A DNA stretch of 64,000 bases, taken from the NCBI GenBank assembly GCA_039090855.1, contig CM077005.1:78302607-78366606 (forward strand), written 5' to 3'. Shown here piece by piece: positions 35,349-47,460 of this stretch (position 1 is the stretch's first letter; each line of letters opens with the position of its first letter). This DNA is from Macrothele yani. Taxonomy: Eukaryota; Arthropoda; Arachnida; Araneae; Macrothelidae. Both the position numbers and the translations under genes were made by a program. Under the pieces are notes generated by a model. That model searched no databases. It was not told the DNA's origin and was given only the letters and a program-made list of their open reading frames with translations.

Positions 35349-36452
35349 TATATACCAATCATAATTTAGAAAAACTCGGAAAACTCTGGCGCAGAAGCTG
35401 ACTGATGATTTGTTTTGATAAACCCCTGCAAGGCCAGGCCCCTTTACTAGCTTAGTTTATAAAGTGCACCTGAAACTGGATGAAAGGAAAGAAGCTTTCG
35501 GCAAATCATAACTCTACCTAAAGATGGAGCTTTAATTTATTGCAAAATTCACTTTTATCGGTCAAGCACTGGCAGTTCTCGCAACATAGAGCAAAGAGCA
35601 ACTGCAACAGCTTATCGACTGGCTGTTTCCAAAATACGGAAACGATAAATAGGTATGTATACGACGCACAATGTGTCGTCTGAATGTAGTATATTCTCTT
35701 AATAAATATGATTTGGATGAAGTAAGATCTCATTTAACTAAGGTCTGCTTTCATCAATGTGTTGGGTAAGCTAATGGTAGAGGTATGATATGTGATGTAT
35801 GTGATGTCGGCAACTCGCATCGAGATTAGTTACCAAATACGAGAAACGGTGTTAGAAAAGATCATTTAACGGTTTAATGAAACCAATTCTGTTAAATGAA
35901 AGCAAACTTACTTGTGTGGTTATTAAAAGAACTTGTGAAACACTGACGTACGTAATTATGGAGGCATGATGTGGACGAGTCTGATTTTCTAGTGACTGCG
36001 TGCACCTTAGATGCATTTTAACAACATACGTATGGCTGTTACAGAATATATATCACTATTTCTCTTCGATAAATGCTGATACATAACCGAAACCCAGAAA
36101 GGTGGTGGTGATGAAAGAAACAGGCCATTCTAAAATTGTTTTATCGACGTATGCCACAGTGAATTTCTTAGAGTACAAAAAAAAATTGTCAATATTCAGA
36201 CACAAATTACATTCGTGACTCATTAAGGGGAAGTATGTGTCAAAGGAACGTAGGGCAACAGTGAAACTCTCGTGCTAAAAGCATGCGAATTGACACAAAC
36301 CAAAATGGGTCGGAGTCCTGCTATTTATTAAGGTGATCAGAATAATCACAGTGACATCCAATTTTGCTGAGTCTCCATCAAGAGTTCAAATAACGAATCT
36401 GTAACTGCTATAACAAAGTAACAATGAATTTCATTTGCTGTTTTCGTTTCAG
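35349..36452. other. Intron sequence upstream of the third fasciclin exon
   Basis: No transposon or other gene recognised. AT-rich and unremarkable up to the acceptor at 36452. Confidence 0.5.
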
Positions 36453-36744
36453 ATGGTAACTGCAAATTGTATTCCACTGGTGTCAACTAATCTGGAAGCG
36501 ACAAATGGGCTTTTACATGTGACGGAATCTCTCTTGCTCCCTAGTGGCTATGCGACCATTACAGATCTATTGGTGCGCACGCTGGAATTAAGTACCATGG
36601 CCACCGCTGTAGTCCGAGCACAGTTGGCTAACACGCTGAAGGAGAAAGGGCCCTTCACAGTTTTTGCCCCCATCGATGCAGCATGGGAGTCCTTGCCTCA
36701 GCCTTTCATGGAAGCTATCATGGAAGATCCGAACTCGATCAAAG
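36453..36744 (+). CDS. Exon of TGFBI/periostin/fasciclin-like gene: end of one FAS1 domain and start of the next
   Basis: The exon lies between TTTTCGTTTCAG and GTAAAA, is 292 bp, starts on a codon boundary (matching 16924-17243) and ends in phase 1. The first part reads MVTANCIPLVSTNLEATNGL and LHVTESLLLP, the H2-like end of a FAS1 domain (ATNG-LHV). The second part opens a new domain: ITDLLVRTLEL and GPFTVFAPIDAAWESLPQPF, an H1 motif. It is one product with the exons above. The domain joint falling within an exon, and phase 1 at the module edges, is usual for this family. Confidence 0.9.
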
Positions 36745-37886
36745 GTAAAATTCAGAGTCACAGGACACTCTTCAATTCTCCAAATCAATAATACAAAGTA
36801 TTGCCCTCATTCCGATTGTTTTAAACATTTCAGAACCCCGAAACGTGTCCGTTCATTTATATTGTCCATTTTGTTCAAGTGTTCCATTTTTTTAATAATT
36901 AAAATAAAATTAAAAGATCAAAATAATTATTGGGTAAATTATGAAATTGCCAAAATCTCTACCCGATAATCTTTTAAAGAACAGATCTTAATAAAAAATA
37001 GAATAGAATATTTATATTCAATGAAATAAAACAAATGGTCAAAATGATTTTTACTTCAGGAATTTTTTGATGCTTCCTTAGGTAACTGGTAACAGTTTCT
37101 TTTGACTGTCACTCAAATTTCGCTTTTGACCTTGCGCTGCTGGTATGAAATCCCCGTACCGATGAACTATTTGGTTACCATGTTTCCTCAAGTTACCAAT
37201 ATGATTTCCGATTAATATTTTCAGTCTTGAGCAAAGTAAGTATAAATACATAAAATATATGTTACATAAAACTTTATATGTAAAATGATCGCCGTCATCA
37301 ACCACTACACATATGATCAATTCACTGCTGGACGATGGATTGCTCAATTCTTCCGCAACTCCATTTTGATCACTTCACTTCCAAGTGGTTCCTGCGTACT
37401 TTTTTATTTTATCTACCTATCACCGAAGTGGTCCTTCCCTGTCTTCCTATTTATTTATTTTTCGGTCCTTTGGTCCTTTCCTGTTTTTTGTTTTTGTTTT
37501 TTGTTTTCCCTTGGTGTGCAGTTGAATGTTTCTGTTGCGCAGCGCTGGAATGTTTGTCTAGAGATATGTCCAGCTCATAACATCTAAAACATTTTGCTTC
37601 TAAGTGAAACTGTTCCATCACCCAAAAGAAAATAACAGAATAGTGAAATGTGACATGAAATAGAAGTTTTAATTCCTGTGAGGAAATTCGTGGCAAAAAC
37701 TCACGAATCATCCCTTAAAACATCATTCATTGAATGATTTCAACAAGCACCGACACTAGTTACTAAATGTCAGCGACGGATCTGTACAGAATACTGTTCT
37801 GTGGTGTGCTCGTCCGTTTTCTGTTTGTCTTGTTTCATTCATGCCACAAGCTACTCACTTAACAGTTTTCCCTAAATTACGTGACA
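36745..37886. other. Intron sequence
   Basis: AT- and pyrimidine-rich sequence with no recognised transposon. No further FAS1 exon is visible here or downstream. Confidence 0.45.
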
Positions 37887-37889
37887 TTT

Positions 37890-38130
37890 TGTAACGTCAA
37901 AATAACCCGCGTCATAATAACCCGGTCAAAACAACCAGGCATCTAAATAACCCAGCGTGAAAAAAACCCGTTACAAAATAACCCTGCGTCATAATAACCC
38001 CAGGTCACAATTATGGTACGTCAAAATAACCCGCGTCATAATAACCCACGACTTTATAACCAGCGTCAAAATAATCCGCGTCATAATAACCAACGACTTA
38101 ATAATCAGCGTCAAAATAACCCAGCAATCT
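37890..38130. repeat. Left tandem-repeat arm
   Basis: About a dozen variants of GTCAAAATAACCC and CGTCATAATAACCC lie in a row. Confidence 0.9.
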
Positions 38131-39239
38131 CGCTTCTCGAGTCGAAATGGAAAAGGGGCGGGGAACAGTCATCTATCCAAAATCGAAGTAGGTCGTACTG
38201 AGTAGATTTCATTTTGTTTTAGCTTTGAACCCTCTTAGTTTTCAAATTATTTAAAAGAAAAACATCATAGTTTGGGGTGCTGGTAAAACGACAGTACCTC
38301 CCCTCTCAGGGAAAATTTAAAATGTCTTTACCCCGTTTGTTTGTATGTTGTCGTAGCCCCCTCAGGATTAAGACTGCGTGCAGTATTCTGGTCCAGAATT
38401 TGCAGGTAGGATTGGAGTATCTGGTCCCAAATTTATATGCATACGTAAACTGATAAAATGTATGATTTAACTTCTTCCTGCCCCCACATAAGTAGATAAG
38501 AGGTAGAGAATGAAACTGAAGAAACGTGTGACTGTGTGTCTTGCTGGTATCGGTAGCTCTAAATGGAGTTACGATACGAAATTTTGTGGCAAATATGAAA
38601 TATATTTTTTTTAATATTTAAGATACACTTCTTCCCTTATTTTACTTTTGCCTGATACCATGCTCGTTGCCAACTAAATTACTAATAACATAAAAAATAA
38701 CAGAGAAATGGAATGAGGAGAGGTCCATTAGCGACGCGCAGTACAAACCCGTTTTTCAGAAGTTCGCGCAAGACGTACTTATGGAGGGAAACGACATTTG
38801 TTTGCATCCATTTACGGTTGTCAGCGCATGTTCTTGTAACAATTCCTGAAAATTGGCTATTTTTAAGTGCATCTAACTAAATCAAACATCGTTTAGTTAT
38901 TTAGTGTGCTTTTATTGTGCTCGATAAAAGGACTTTTGAAAGCGCATCTAACCTCTTTGAAAGCTTTATTCATTAGTAAAAAGTATCTGAAATTAAAATT
39001 TTAATAATTTGAAGTTGATAATTTCAATTGAACATTTCTTATTTCATTTGAACATTATGAATGCATATAATTTTGGCATCGTAAATTTTTTATTTTAATT
39101 GCTATCAGCAAGAGTGGATGCACGAATCTGCTTTCGCGCCCGAATTATTACAAATAAGTTTTAAAACGTTTTTTGTGTGACCTATACCGCTAATTTACAT
39201 ATCCGACATTCCGTTGCGTTGTTGTCATGTGACCGTAAC

Positions 39240-40500
39240 TGGTCCAGAGTATAAAATGTGGCACAGAGAAGCGTTTGCCCAACAGTCAAACACACTTGCA
39301 CATTGGTAGTAGAAAGACAACAAGCGATACTGCATACGTTACGAATTTCATCAAGGAAAAAGTGTTACAAAAGCATGTGCATCGATCTGTTGTGTTCTGG
39401 GGAGAATATTGTATCGAAAAGCACGTGTGGGTTTTCGTTTAGACGGTTTAAAGCAGATGATTTTGATGTTAGCGATCGAGAACGTAGCGGCTCCCAGAAG
39501 AAGGTTGCACGTGGGGAACTGCCAGCATTGCTGTACAACGATTCGTCTCAAACGCAAAGAGAACTAGCTGAACAACCTGGGGTAATTCAACAAACCATTT
39601 CCAATCGTTTACGTTTAATGGAAACGATTCAAAAGGAAGGAAAATGAGTGCCAGATGACCTGAGCCAGAGGAACAAGGATGAGCGTGTCATGAAGTGTTT
39701 GAATCTGTTGAATAAACAACACAGAAAGTCTTTTCTGTGGAAAATCGTTACAGGCGATGAAAAGTGGATATGGTACGACAATCCCAAAAGCAAAATAAAC
39801 ACTGGGTAGACCTCGGGTAGACTTCACTCCTAGAAAGTTATGCTGTGCATCTGGTGGAATATGAAGTGTGTACTCCATTATGAACTATTGGAACAGGGTG
39901 AAACTGTTAATGCTGATCGCTACAAGTAATAATTCCTGCGAATGAACCAGGATATCTGTCGGAAACAAATTAACCAGGAAATATGTCGGAAACGAATGAA
40001 CCAGGAAATCTGTCGTAGACGAATGAACCAGGAAATCTGTGCTGTGAAGTATGTGCTGTTTTATGAACTATTGGAACAGGGTCAAACAGTTACTGCTGAT
40101 CGCTACAAGTATAATTGCTGCGAATGAACATGGAAATCTGTCGGAAACGAATGAACCAGGAAATTTATTCACAGGCAAGTAATTGCGTCCCGTGAAATTA
40201 CTGCATGACAACGCTAGGCCGCATGTCGCGAAATCGGTCAAGAAAACGTTATTGGCGCTTGACTGGGAAGTTTTGGAGCACCCGGCGCTTAGTCCCGACA
40301 TAGGCCCTTCAGACTATTATTTGTTCTGATCGATACAACATGGTTTGCCTGCTGTACGGTTTCGGACATGTGAGAAGCGCAAGCATGTGTTGACGACTTC
40401 ATTGCGTCACACGGCGAAGAATTCTTCATGGCTGGAATCCGTCAGCTGCCCGGCCGATGGCGGAAGGTGATAGTTAATAACGGCGCATATTTTGATTCGT
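39240..40500 (+). mobile_element. mariner element (M2), rearranged inside
   Basis: Plus-strand pieces of a mariner transposase: SVCPTVKHTC... through FRRFKADDFDVSDRERSGSQ, VTGDEKWIWYDN (first Asp, ~39765), then LHDNARPH (second Asp, ~40205) and [12 protein letters not shown] (third Asp, ~40300). Stops and frameshifts break it. Between the first and second Asp a segment has been duplicated (see 39941-40160). Confidence 0.85.
39941..40160 (+). repeat. 27-bp internal tandem repeats inside mariner M2
   Basis: GAATGAACCAGGAAATCTGTC is repeated four times at 39941-40035. After a second copy of GAACTATTGGAACAGGGT and GCTGATCGCTACAAGTA (seen also at 39880-39930) it appears again near 40130. So the transposase segment was duplicated together with the short repeat. 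Confidence 0.85.
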
Positions 40501-41761
40501 AAAGGTATTGTTGTTTTCTCGCATATTACATGTTGCGTTGTCTTAAAAATGCTTTAAAACTTATTTGTACAGCTAACAATATAGCTGTTATTTGGGTAAA
40601 TGTGGCGTTAATTGGCATATCCTAGTTGCGCTAATTAGGGGGAAAAAAGGCTGATACAAACATATGTATTTTAGATATCGATTATTAATTTGTATGAAGC
40701 ACATGCTCTCCTCGCCATTATTTCAGAATTCGATACGATTGCAAGGTTTCGGAAAATGTGCGACAGCGATGTATCCAACTCTTTTCTGTTAAACCTTTCG
40801 CGGTTAAAACGCCCGATGCGCCCGGACATTCAGACAACCACAAGCAAGGTTAATAGACAGAAATGTTTGCTCAAACCATTTACCTCGCAACGAAAGCATC
40901 GGTCCCTTACGTAGTGACGTCCCTGTAAAGGACGAGTACACCGTCAATTCTTGGTCGATACAACTGAAACACTTGCGGGAGAAGTGTTGTGAACAATTTC
41001 AAATTCAAATACGCTTTGAATTTGAAAACTTACTGCCGAGATGGAATGCAAAAAGAAAAAAAAAACAGTGTCAACAATACACGCAGGAAAAACTGATATC
41101 CATGTGAATATTTTATTTAGTGTAAACCAAGATTTTAAAGAAAATAAGTATACATTTTTTCGAATCTATTTAATCTAAACAGGATATTGACTGGCATTAA
41201 GGAAAAGTGCAAGGTAAATGATCATAGCTTTTAAATTTAATTATATGCAACTGTAACATTGTATTTTTTAAATGAATTCGAGAGAAAGAAAAAAAAACAT
41301 AATGTTATGTTAGTAGCACCTCATAAAGAAACCCCTTTATGCCGAACAAATCAAAACTTCAGTAACATTCCAGGAACTCGCTTAATTAAAAAGCTGGAAA
41401 TTAATTATATTAAATGCTCCGTTATTATTTGCAATTAATTGCTTAATAGAAAAGTTAAAATTATGTATTTTCAAATTCCTTTCCTTCTTTTCGTCATATT
41501 TTAATCGCTAAATTTTGAGAACTTTAAAAATCGGGACCTTATTTAATGCAAAGAAATGCTTTCTTCACTCACTTTGCCATGTTCCTTAAGTAACTATTTT
41601 AACCGGTATTCTCTTCTTGGGTTGGTAAGACATTTTTTCCTGATGATGTTGAATTTAGTCGAATACTAAAGTGGAAAACAAACGCCTCAAGTGGAAAACA
41701 AATTCATTTTGCTTTTCGTTGCTATTAGGAGAAACAAAAAAAACCCTGTTTTTTTCCAGAT

Positions 41762-41918
41762 TTCAACTATGGGTTATTTTGACATCGGGTTATTTTTGCC
41801 CCGGGTTATTTTGCTAACGGGTTATTGCCGTTGGGCTTTTTGACGCAGGGTTATTTTGACGCCGGATTATTTTGACTGGGATATTTTGACGCTGGTTACT
41901 CTTTCCGGGTTATTTCGA
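41762..41918. repeat. Right tandem-repeat arm
   Basis: GGGTTATTTTGAC-type units recur about nine times, inverted relative to 37890-38130. Confidence 0.9.
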
Positions 41919-42166
41919 CATGCAGCCACGTGACATAGTCAGACGACGTCCCATGATATTCCATTCCTGCTCAGTACGAAACGACTGTGTTGACCTGGTG
42001 GTACATGGAATCATCAAAAAATTGTCAAAACACTCACTCGAAATTGGTGCTGCATGTGAAATGGAATCTAACACGGGACGCATGTAAAGTAAAGAAACGT
42101 GCGAACAGCGTTACGCGATCAAAAGGAATCTACCGAGGAAGTGGTTAGACTGAAGAACTCTGAGGT

Positions 42167-42212
42167 GATTGAAGTGCCATGTTGTCGTATGAGACAGCAT
42201 GGCACTTCAATC
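42167..42212. repeat. 20-bp stem hairpin with 6-nt loop
   Basis: GATTGAAGTGCCATGTTGTC, loop GTATGA, and GACAGCATGGCACTTCAATC. One position is a G-T wobble in RNA; the rest pair. Confidence 0.85.
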
Positions 42213-42684
42213 AGATACACGTTATCTTTGGCGTATTTTGGAACTTCCCTCGCTACATAGCAGGCAAACACTATAGCGCAATTTTTGTGTGCCCACACCG
42301 GAGCCTAAATTCGACAAGAAGCCGTCCGCGGTGCTGCTGGATTCCTCCTGAACACAACTGAAAATGATCAGAACTGGAAACCTGCAATCGTAGATACAGC
42401 AGAGTAGGCAGACACGGACAATGTCGCCTGTCTAGTCACAAAGGTCCATATGTCAGTAGGGTTGATGGATATTGGTTTGGCGTTATGACGTAGAACATCC
42501 AATGGGCACACACTTTTCTTGTCCTTAATAACTGACATTTATATACATGTGATGATCTCGTTGAGTACCAGCTCTGGTCTCATGGTACAGAACACAGGCA
42601 GGTTGATTACTTATCTCTTATCATTGCTAATTTTACTTGATGTTACGTATCCGCAGATGCTGACCTGGGAACCTGATGCATATA

Positions 42685-44110
42685 AACTGACGGAAAAAAA
42701 ATCCCAACACCACGAAAAAATAGTTGTAGAGGAATGAAATGGCGGCAATACATTTGTATAGGTAACATATTTAATCGATTAAGGTTTCAAGATCACAGCT
42801 TATTGTAAGCGCGAGAAGAGCCATTTTAAATGTGAATTGCTGGTACATTAATAACCGGTGTAACCGCCAGAATGTTGAATGAAAGCACGCAAACGTTCAT
42901 GCATTGTGTCGTACAGGTGCTGGATGTCAGTTTGTGGGATGGAGTTCTATGCCTGTTGCACTTGGTCGGTCAATACAGGGACGGTTAATGCTGGTTGGGG
43001 GTGACGCTGGAGTTGTCGTCTAATGATGTCCCATACGTTCTCGATTGGTGAAAGATCTGATGATCTAGCAGGCCACGGCAACATGTCGACACTCTGTAGA
43101 GCATGTTGTGTTACAACAGCGGTATGCGGACGAGCGTTATCCTGTTGGAAAACACCCCCTGGAATGCTGTTCATGAATGGCAGAACAACAGGTTGAATCA
43201 TGAGACCGACGTACAACTGTGCCGTCAGGATGCGTTGGATAACCACGAGAGTGCTCCTGCTGTCATAGGAAATTGCTCCCTAGACCATAACTCCAGGTGT
43301 AGGTCCAGTGTGTCTCGGCCGCAGACAGGTTGTTTGCAGGCGCTCACCTGGCCTCCTTCTAACCAACACACGGCCATTGCTGGCACCCAGGAAGAACCGG
43401 CTTTCATCAGAAAACACAACAGATCTCCACTCCGTCCTCCAATGAGTTCTAGCTTGAAACCACTGACGTCGCAAACGGCAGTGGTTTGAAGTAAGTGGAA
43501 TGCACGCTACAGAGCGTCTGGCTCGGAGCTGTCCTTCAAGTAACCGATTTGTAACAGTTCGTTGTGTCACTGTGGTGGCAACTGCAGCTCAAATTGCTGC
43601 CGCAGACGCGGTACGATGAGTCACGGCCATACGCCGTACACGGCGGTCTTCCCTCTCAGTAGTGCCACGTGGCCGGCCGGAACCAGGTCTTCTTGAGGCA
43701 GTACCTTCCCTTGACCACCGCTGCCAACAATCATGCACAGTGGCTACATTCCTGCCAAGTCGTTCTGCAGTATTGCGGAAAGAAAGTCCACCTTCTCGTA
43801 GCCCTATTACACGACCTCGTTCAAACTCCGTGAGCTGTTGATAATGGCTTCTTCATCTTCTGAAAGGCATTCTTGACTAACATCAACACCCTACGTCGAA
43901 TCTCAACGATAGCTAACGCTCACGAACGTTACAGCGCGTATTTACAGCAAACCTGCTTTGCATGTTCCTAGGGGCGCTACTAGCGCCACACGTATGCGCC
44001 GAGCGCGAAATTTGCCTAGACGTCATCTTACAGATGTACTCTCACCGCCTACCAACTGTCGTTTATCTAACACAACCCCTTCTTGGTGTTGGGATTTTTT
44101 TCCGTCAGTG
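42685..44110 (-). mobile_element. Tc1-like DNA transposon (T8)
   Basis: Inverted repeats AACTGACGGAAAAAAAATCC and the complement of CACTGACGGAAAAAAAATCC bound 1426 bp, with TA at 42683-42684 and 44111-44112. Confidence 0.92.
42947..43866 (-). pseudogene. Tc1-like transposase pseudogene of T8
   Basis: A single minus-strand frame with few breaks: helix-turn-helix (TEFERGRVIGLREG, ~43830), RSVVFSDESRFFLG (first Asp), VFQQDNARPHTAVV (second Asp) and SSDLSPIENVWD (third residue Glu). Stops at 43280-43282 and near 43592 break it. All catalytic residues are retained. It ends a little early, after PVLTDQVQQA. Confidence 0.85.
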
Positions 44111-44112
44111 TA

Positions 44113-45235
44113 TTCAGTTAGGTATCGGGCAGTTATTTCTTAAGCCAAATCAGTGGCAGACTGGCCAGGGCAGGGAGATTCAGAGTGTTGCAACTAGATT
44201 AATGAAAAATGTTTTGGCTCGCAAAATGATGAGGGATTTAGATGATAATTAAACCAAGCGTCATATTTTTTTATTAAAAAACAAATAAACGTTCTAACTG
44301 AATTTACGCTAGAAAAATGATTTCATCCATATACAAATATTTTAACTGATATTTTATTTAGATTTTCAGAAGTGTTTCCTCCGAATCATCGCCACTTTCA
44401 TACTGTTACCGTACAATAGAAACACTGAACTCTAAAATGTTGAAATAAAATTATGTTCTCACTTGGTTATTTCCGGTTCTATTGCCTTTTGTTCTCCTCG
44501 AAAAGGAGGATCCAAGAGTGAAAAAGAAAACGCGGAAGTGAATCACGAACCTGAAAAGCGCGTTCCTTCATCACAGCTGGAACGAACGGTTGGGCTATTA
44601 TGAGTTTTAAACAGGACATCCCGGGACGGGTTGTTATAAGTTGGAATTCTCAAAAGGAATAGCTACGGGTCGGGCGTTAAGTTTGTAAGCCGGAAACGAT
44701 CCGGGCTTTGAACATTGGGTTCGATCCTTGTTGAGATCTCCGTATTAACTTCATGCGGTATTAGATGTGAAGAACATACTGATCCCCAAATCTGCCTTCA
44801 TAATGCGAGGAATCAGCTCAACAACATTATCAGGCTCTTCCCCGATAATGTTGCTGAGCTTTAGATCGGCGCTGCGGTATGCAGCAATTAGACGCTCCTC
44901 TTGCCCTACTGATTATCTTGATAAATGAGATGATATGTTTGAGAGTCAGTTTTGTACTTCTACCATGCATCTCCTAAAGGACAAATATAAACATTTTTGA
45001 GGAAAATTACACAGAAAATATAAACGGATTTCGTTTAATACGCAGTTGTTCAAAAAATTTTTTGCACGATTCTGTTAAATCTTGGAAATGCAGCAAAAAG
45101 ATTTTTTAAAATACAATTAAACAACTATCGGAAAAGAGCTCATAAAATGATATTCCTTGAAAACGTAAGAATAACAATTTTCTGTTTTTCTATTTTTCTT
45201 CTGTTCTTTTCAGCACTTCTTTTGTAAAAAAAAGA
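44113..45235. other. Intergenic or intronic sequence without recognised genes
   Basis: It contains a hairpin at 44816-44859 (GCTCAACAACATTATC and complement with one mismatch). At 44690-44750 there is a weak tRNA-like box B (GGGTTCGATCC) with no clear box A. Confidence 0.45.
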
Positions 45236-47460
45236 TCGTGCTTATGCTATCGGTTTGTCCGTTCGCCCGTTTATACCCACGATATCTCTGCAACTATTAG
45301 TCCGATTTGAAAAATTCTTTTTGCACTAGGAAGCTTGAAATATGCGAATGATGATCCTTTATTTCGTTTTTTTTTTTCGATGTACAATTTCGCCGCTAGA
45401 GAGCGTAAATGCAGTTGATTTCGAATTCAAAATTATGTTTTAATCCACATATTTGCTTCTAAACATTCGATTGAAAAAAATATTTTATCTTTCGATTCCA
45501 TTTATGTCGAAGAGTATTTTAGGTATAGTTACTTTTTCAAATTACGCATAGATTTTCCGCTAGGGGGCGTAAAAGTAAATTACATTTTCCCCGATAACTC
45601 TTCTTCTAAAACTCCGATTTGAAACTTTTTTTCTTCAGCGGATACACCTCCTAATGGAAAATCTTTTGCATACAATTTCAAATTTTGGTAAAGAATACTT
45701 TGGCCACCAGGGGGCGTAAGCGTTAATTTTTGCTTCTGATATATTTACCATAAAATTTGAGCTTCTAAAATATCAATTGAAAAAATTATTTCGTGGACTG
45801 ATGCCACTCACATCGATAAACCTTTTCGGAATAATTTCTTCTTAAAATATTCCACAGTTTCTCCGCCAAGAGGCGTAGATGTATATCTTATTTTTGTCAT
45901 CATATAATTTAAAAATTTTCAAGTAATTCATAGAATTTCCGCTAAGGGGCGTAGAGGTAAATTGCGTTTCCCCCTATATCTCTGCTTCTAAATCTCCGAT
46001 TTAAAAAATTCTTTCTGCACCGAATACAGATCCTGATGGAAAATCGTTTGCCCATAATTTCTAATTTTTGTAAAAAAAATGGTTTGGCCATTAGGGGACG
46101 TAAATCTTAATTTCCGCTTCTGATGTAATTGCAGCAAAATATGGGCATCTGAAATCTCGATTGAAAAAAATGTCGTTTGTAGACCGATACTACTCATGTC
46201 GACAAACCGTTTAGAAACATTTTCTTCTTAAAATAATGCATGGCTTCGACGCCAGGGGGCGTAGATGTATATCTTATTTTTGTCAATATCTCTACTTCTA
46301 AGAGTACGATTTGAAAAATTCCTTCTTTGTTGGATAGTGTTTTTCTAGTGTGACATGTTTTTCATATAATTAGAAAAATTTCAAGTAATTCATAGACTTT
46401 TCGCTAGGGGGCGTAAAGTTAAATTGCTTTTCCCCCTATATCTCTGCTTGTAAATCTCCGATTTGAAAAATTCTTTCTGTACCGGATACAGCTCCTGATG
46501 GGAAATCGTTTGCACATAATTTCTTATTTTTGTAAAAAATGGTTTGGCCACCGGGAGGCGTAACTCTTAATTTCCGCTTCTGATGTATTTGCAGCAAAAT
46601 ATGAGCTTATAAAATATAGATTGAAAAAAAAAGTCATTTGTTGACCGATACTACTCATGTCGACAAACCTTTTAGGAACATTTTCTTCTTGAAATAATGC
46701 ATGGTTTCTACGCCAGTGGGTAGATGTATATCTTATTTTTGTCAATATCTCTACTTCTAGGAGTACGATTTCGAAAATTCCTTCTTTGTTGGACAGTATT
46801 TCCGATGCGAAATGTTTTTCCTAAAAATTCAAAATTTTAAAGTAAATCATAGACTTTCCGCTAGGGGACACAAAGGCAAATTGTGTTTTCTGCGTAATTT
46901 CTGCTTCTAAAACTCCGATTTGAAAAATGCTTCCTGTATCGCATACAAGACCTGATGGAAAATATTTTTCACATAATTTCTAATGTTTGGTAAAGAATGG
47001 TTTGGCCACCAGGTGGCATAAGTATTAATTTCTGGTTCTGATGTATTTGTTGCAAAATCTGGGATCCTGAAAACTGGACTAATTCTTTTTTTTTTTTTTT
47101 TTGTTGGACTGATACCGCTCATATGGAAAAACCTTTTGAGAATACTATCTTTTTAAAATAATGCATGGTTTTCCCGCCAGGGAGCGTATATTCATGTCTT
47201 ATTTTTGTCGATATCTCTGTTTCTAAGAGTCCGATTTGAAAAATTATTTCTATGCTGGAGAGCGTTTCCGGTGCGAAATGTTTCTCATATAAATTCATAT
47301 TTTTCTTAACGCACAGGCCTGCAACCATAGTTCGTAAGCTCACGATTCCGTTTACAGCAATATCTTAGGGATTAAGACCCGAATGAAAAACTTCTTTCTT
47401 CCGTCAGATACTATTGTTTTCCATACAGGTTCCATTCACTTTGAATAGCTTTGATAAATT
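45236..47460. repeat. Higher-order tandem repeat (trimer of ~150-bp subunits) with CTCF-core-like motifs
   Basis: Three subunit types alternate. Type A has CCGCTAGGGGGCG (45557, 45939, 46401, 46858), type B has CCACCAGGGGGCG or variants (45704, 46088, 46548, 47006), and type C has CGCCAGGGGGCG or variants (45863, 46249, 46710, 47173). The trimer period is about 456-465 bp, except for the first, which lost about 80 bp. Other shared text is TATCTCTGCTTCTAA and CTCCGATTTGAAAAATTC. Short open frames across it are repeat products, not genes. Confidence 0.92.

Larger units (their letters stand above)
37887..41927. mobile_element. Large element with inverted arms made of short tandem repeats (fold-back/MULE-like)
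   Basis: The left arm (37890-38130) repeats a ~14-16-bp unit CGTCAAAATAACCCG many times. The right arm (41762-41918) repeats its complement (GGGTTATTTTGACG). An ACGTGACA direct repeat lies outside each arm (37879-37886 and 41928-41935), as for an 8-bp target duplication. No transposase of its own is recognised. A mariner copy lies inside. The class is inference; the architecture is seen. Confidence 0.65.

Noticed and set aside
37893..38120. CRISPR-like array
   Set aside because: Units are 14-16 bp, continuous, degenerate and without unique spacers; an inverted partner array exists 3.9 kb away.
44690..44750. tRNA or SINE head near GGGTTCGATCC
   Set aside because: Box B only; no box A at the right distance and no SINE body.
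45988..47343. Minus-strand frames starting MSSIGLQT or MSGISPTKK
   Set aside because: They are repeat-unit translations in the higher-order array, not genes.
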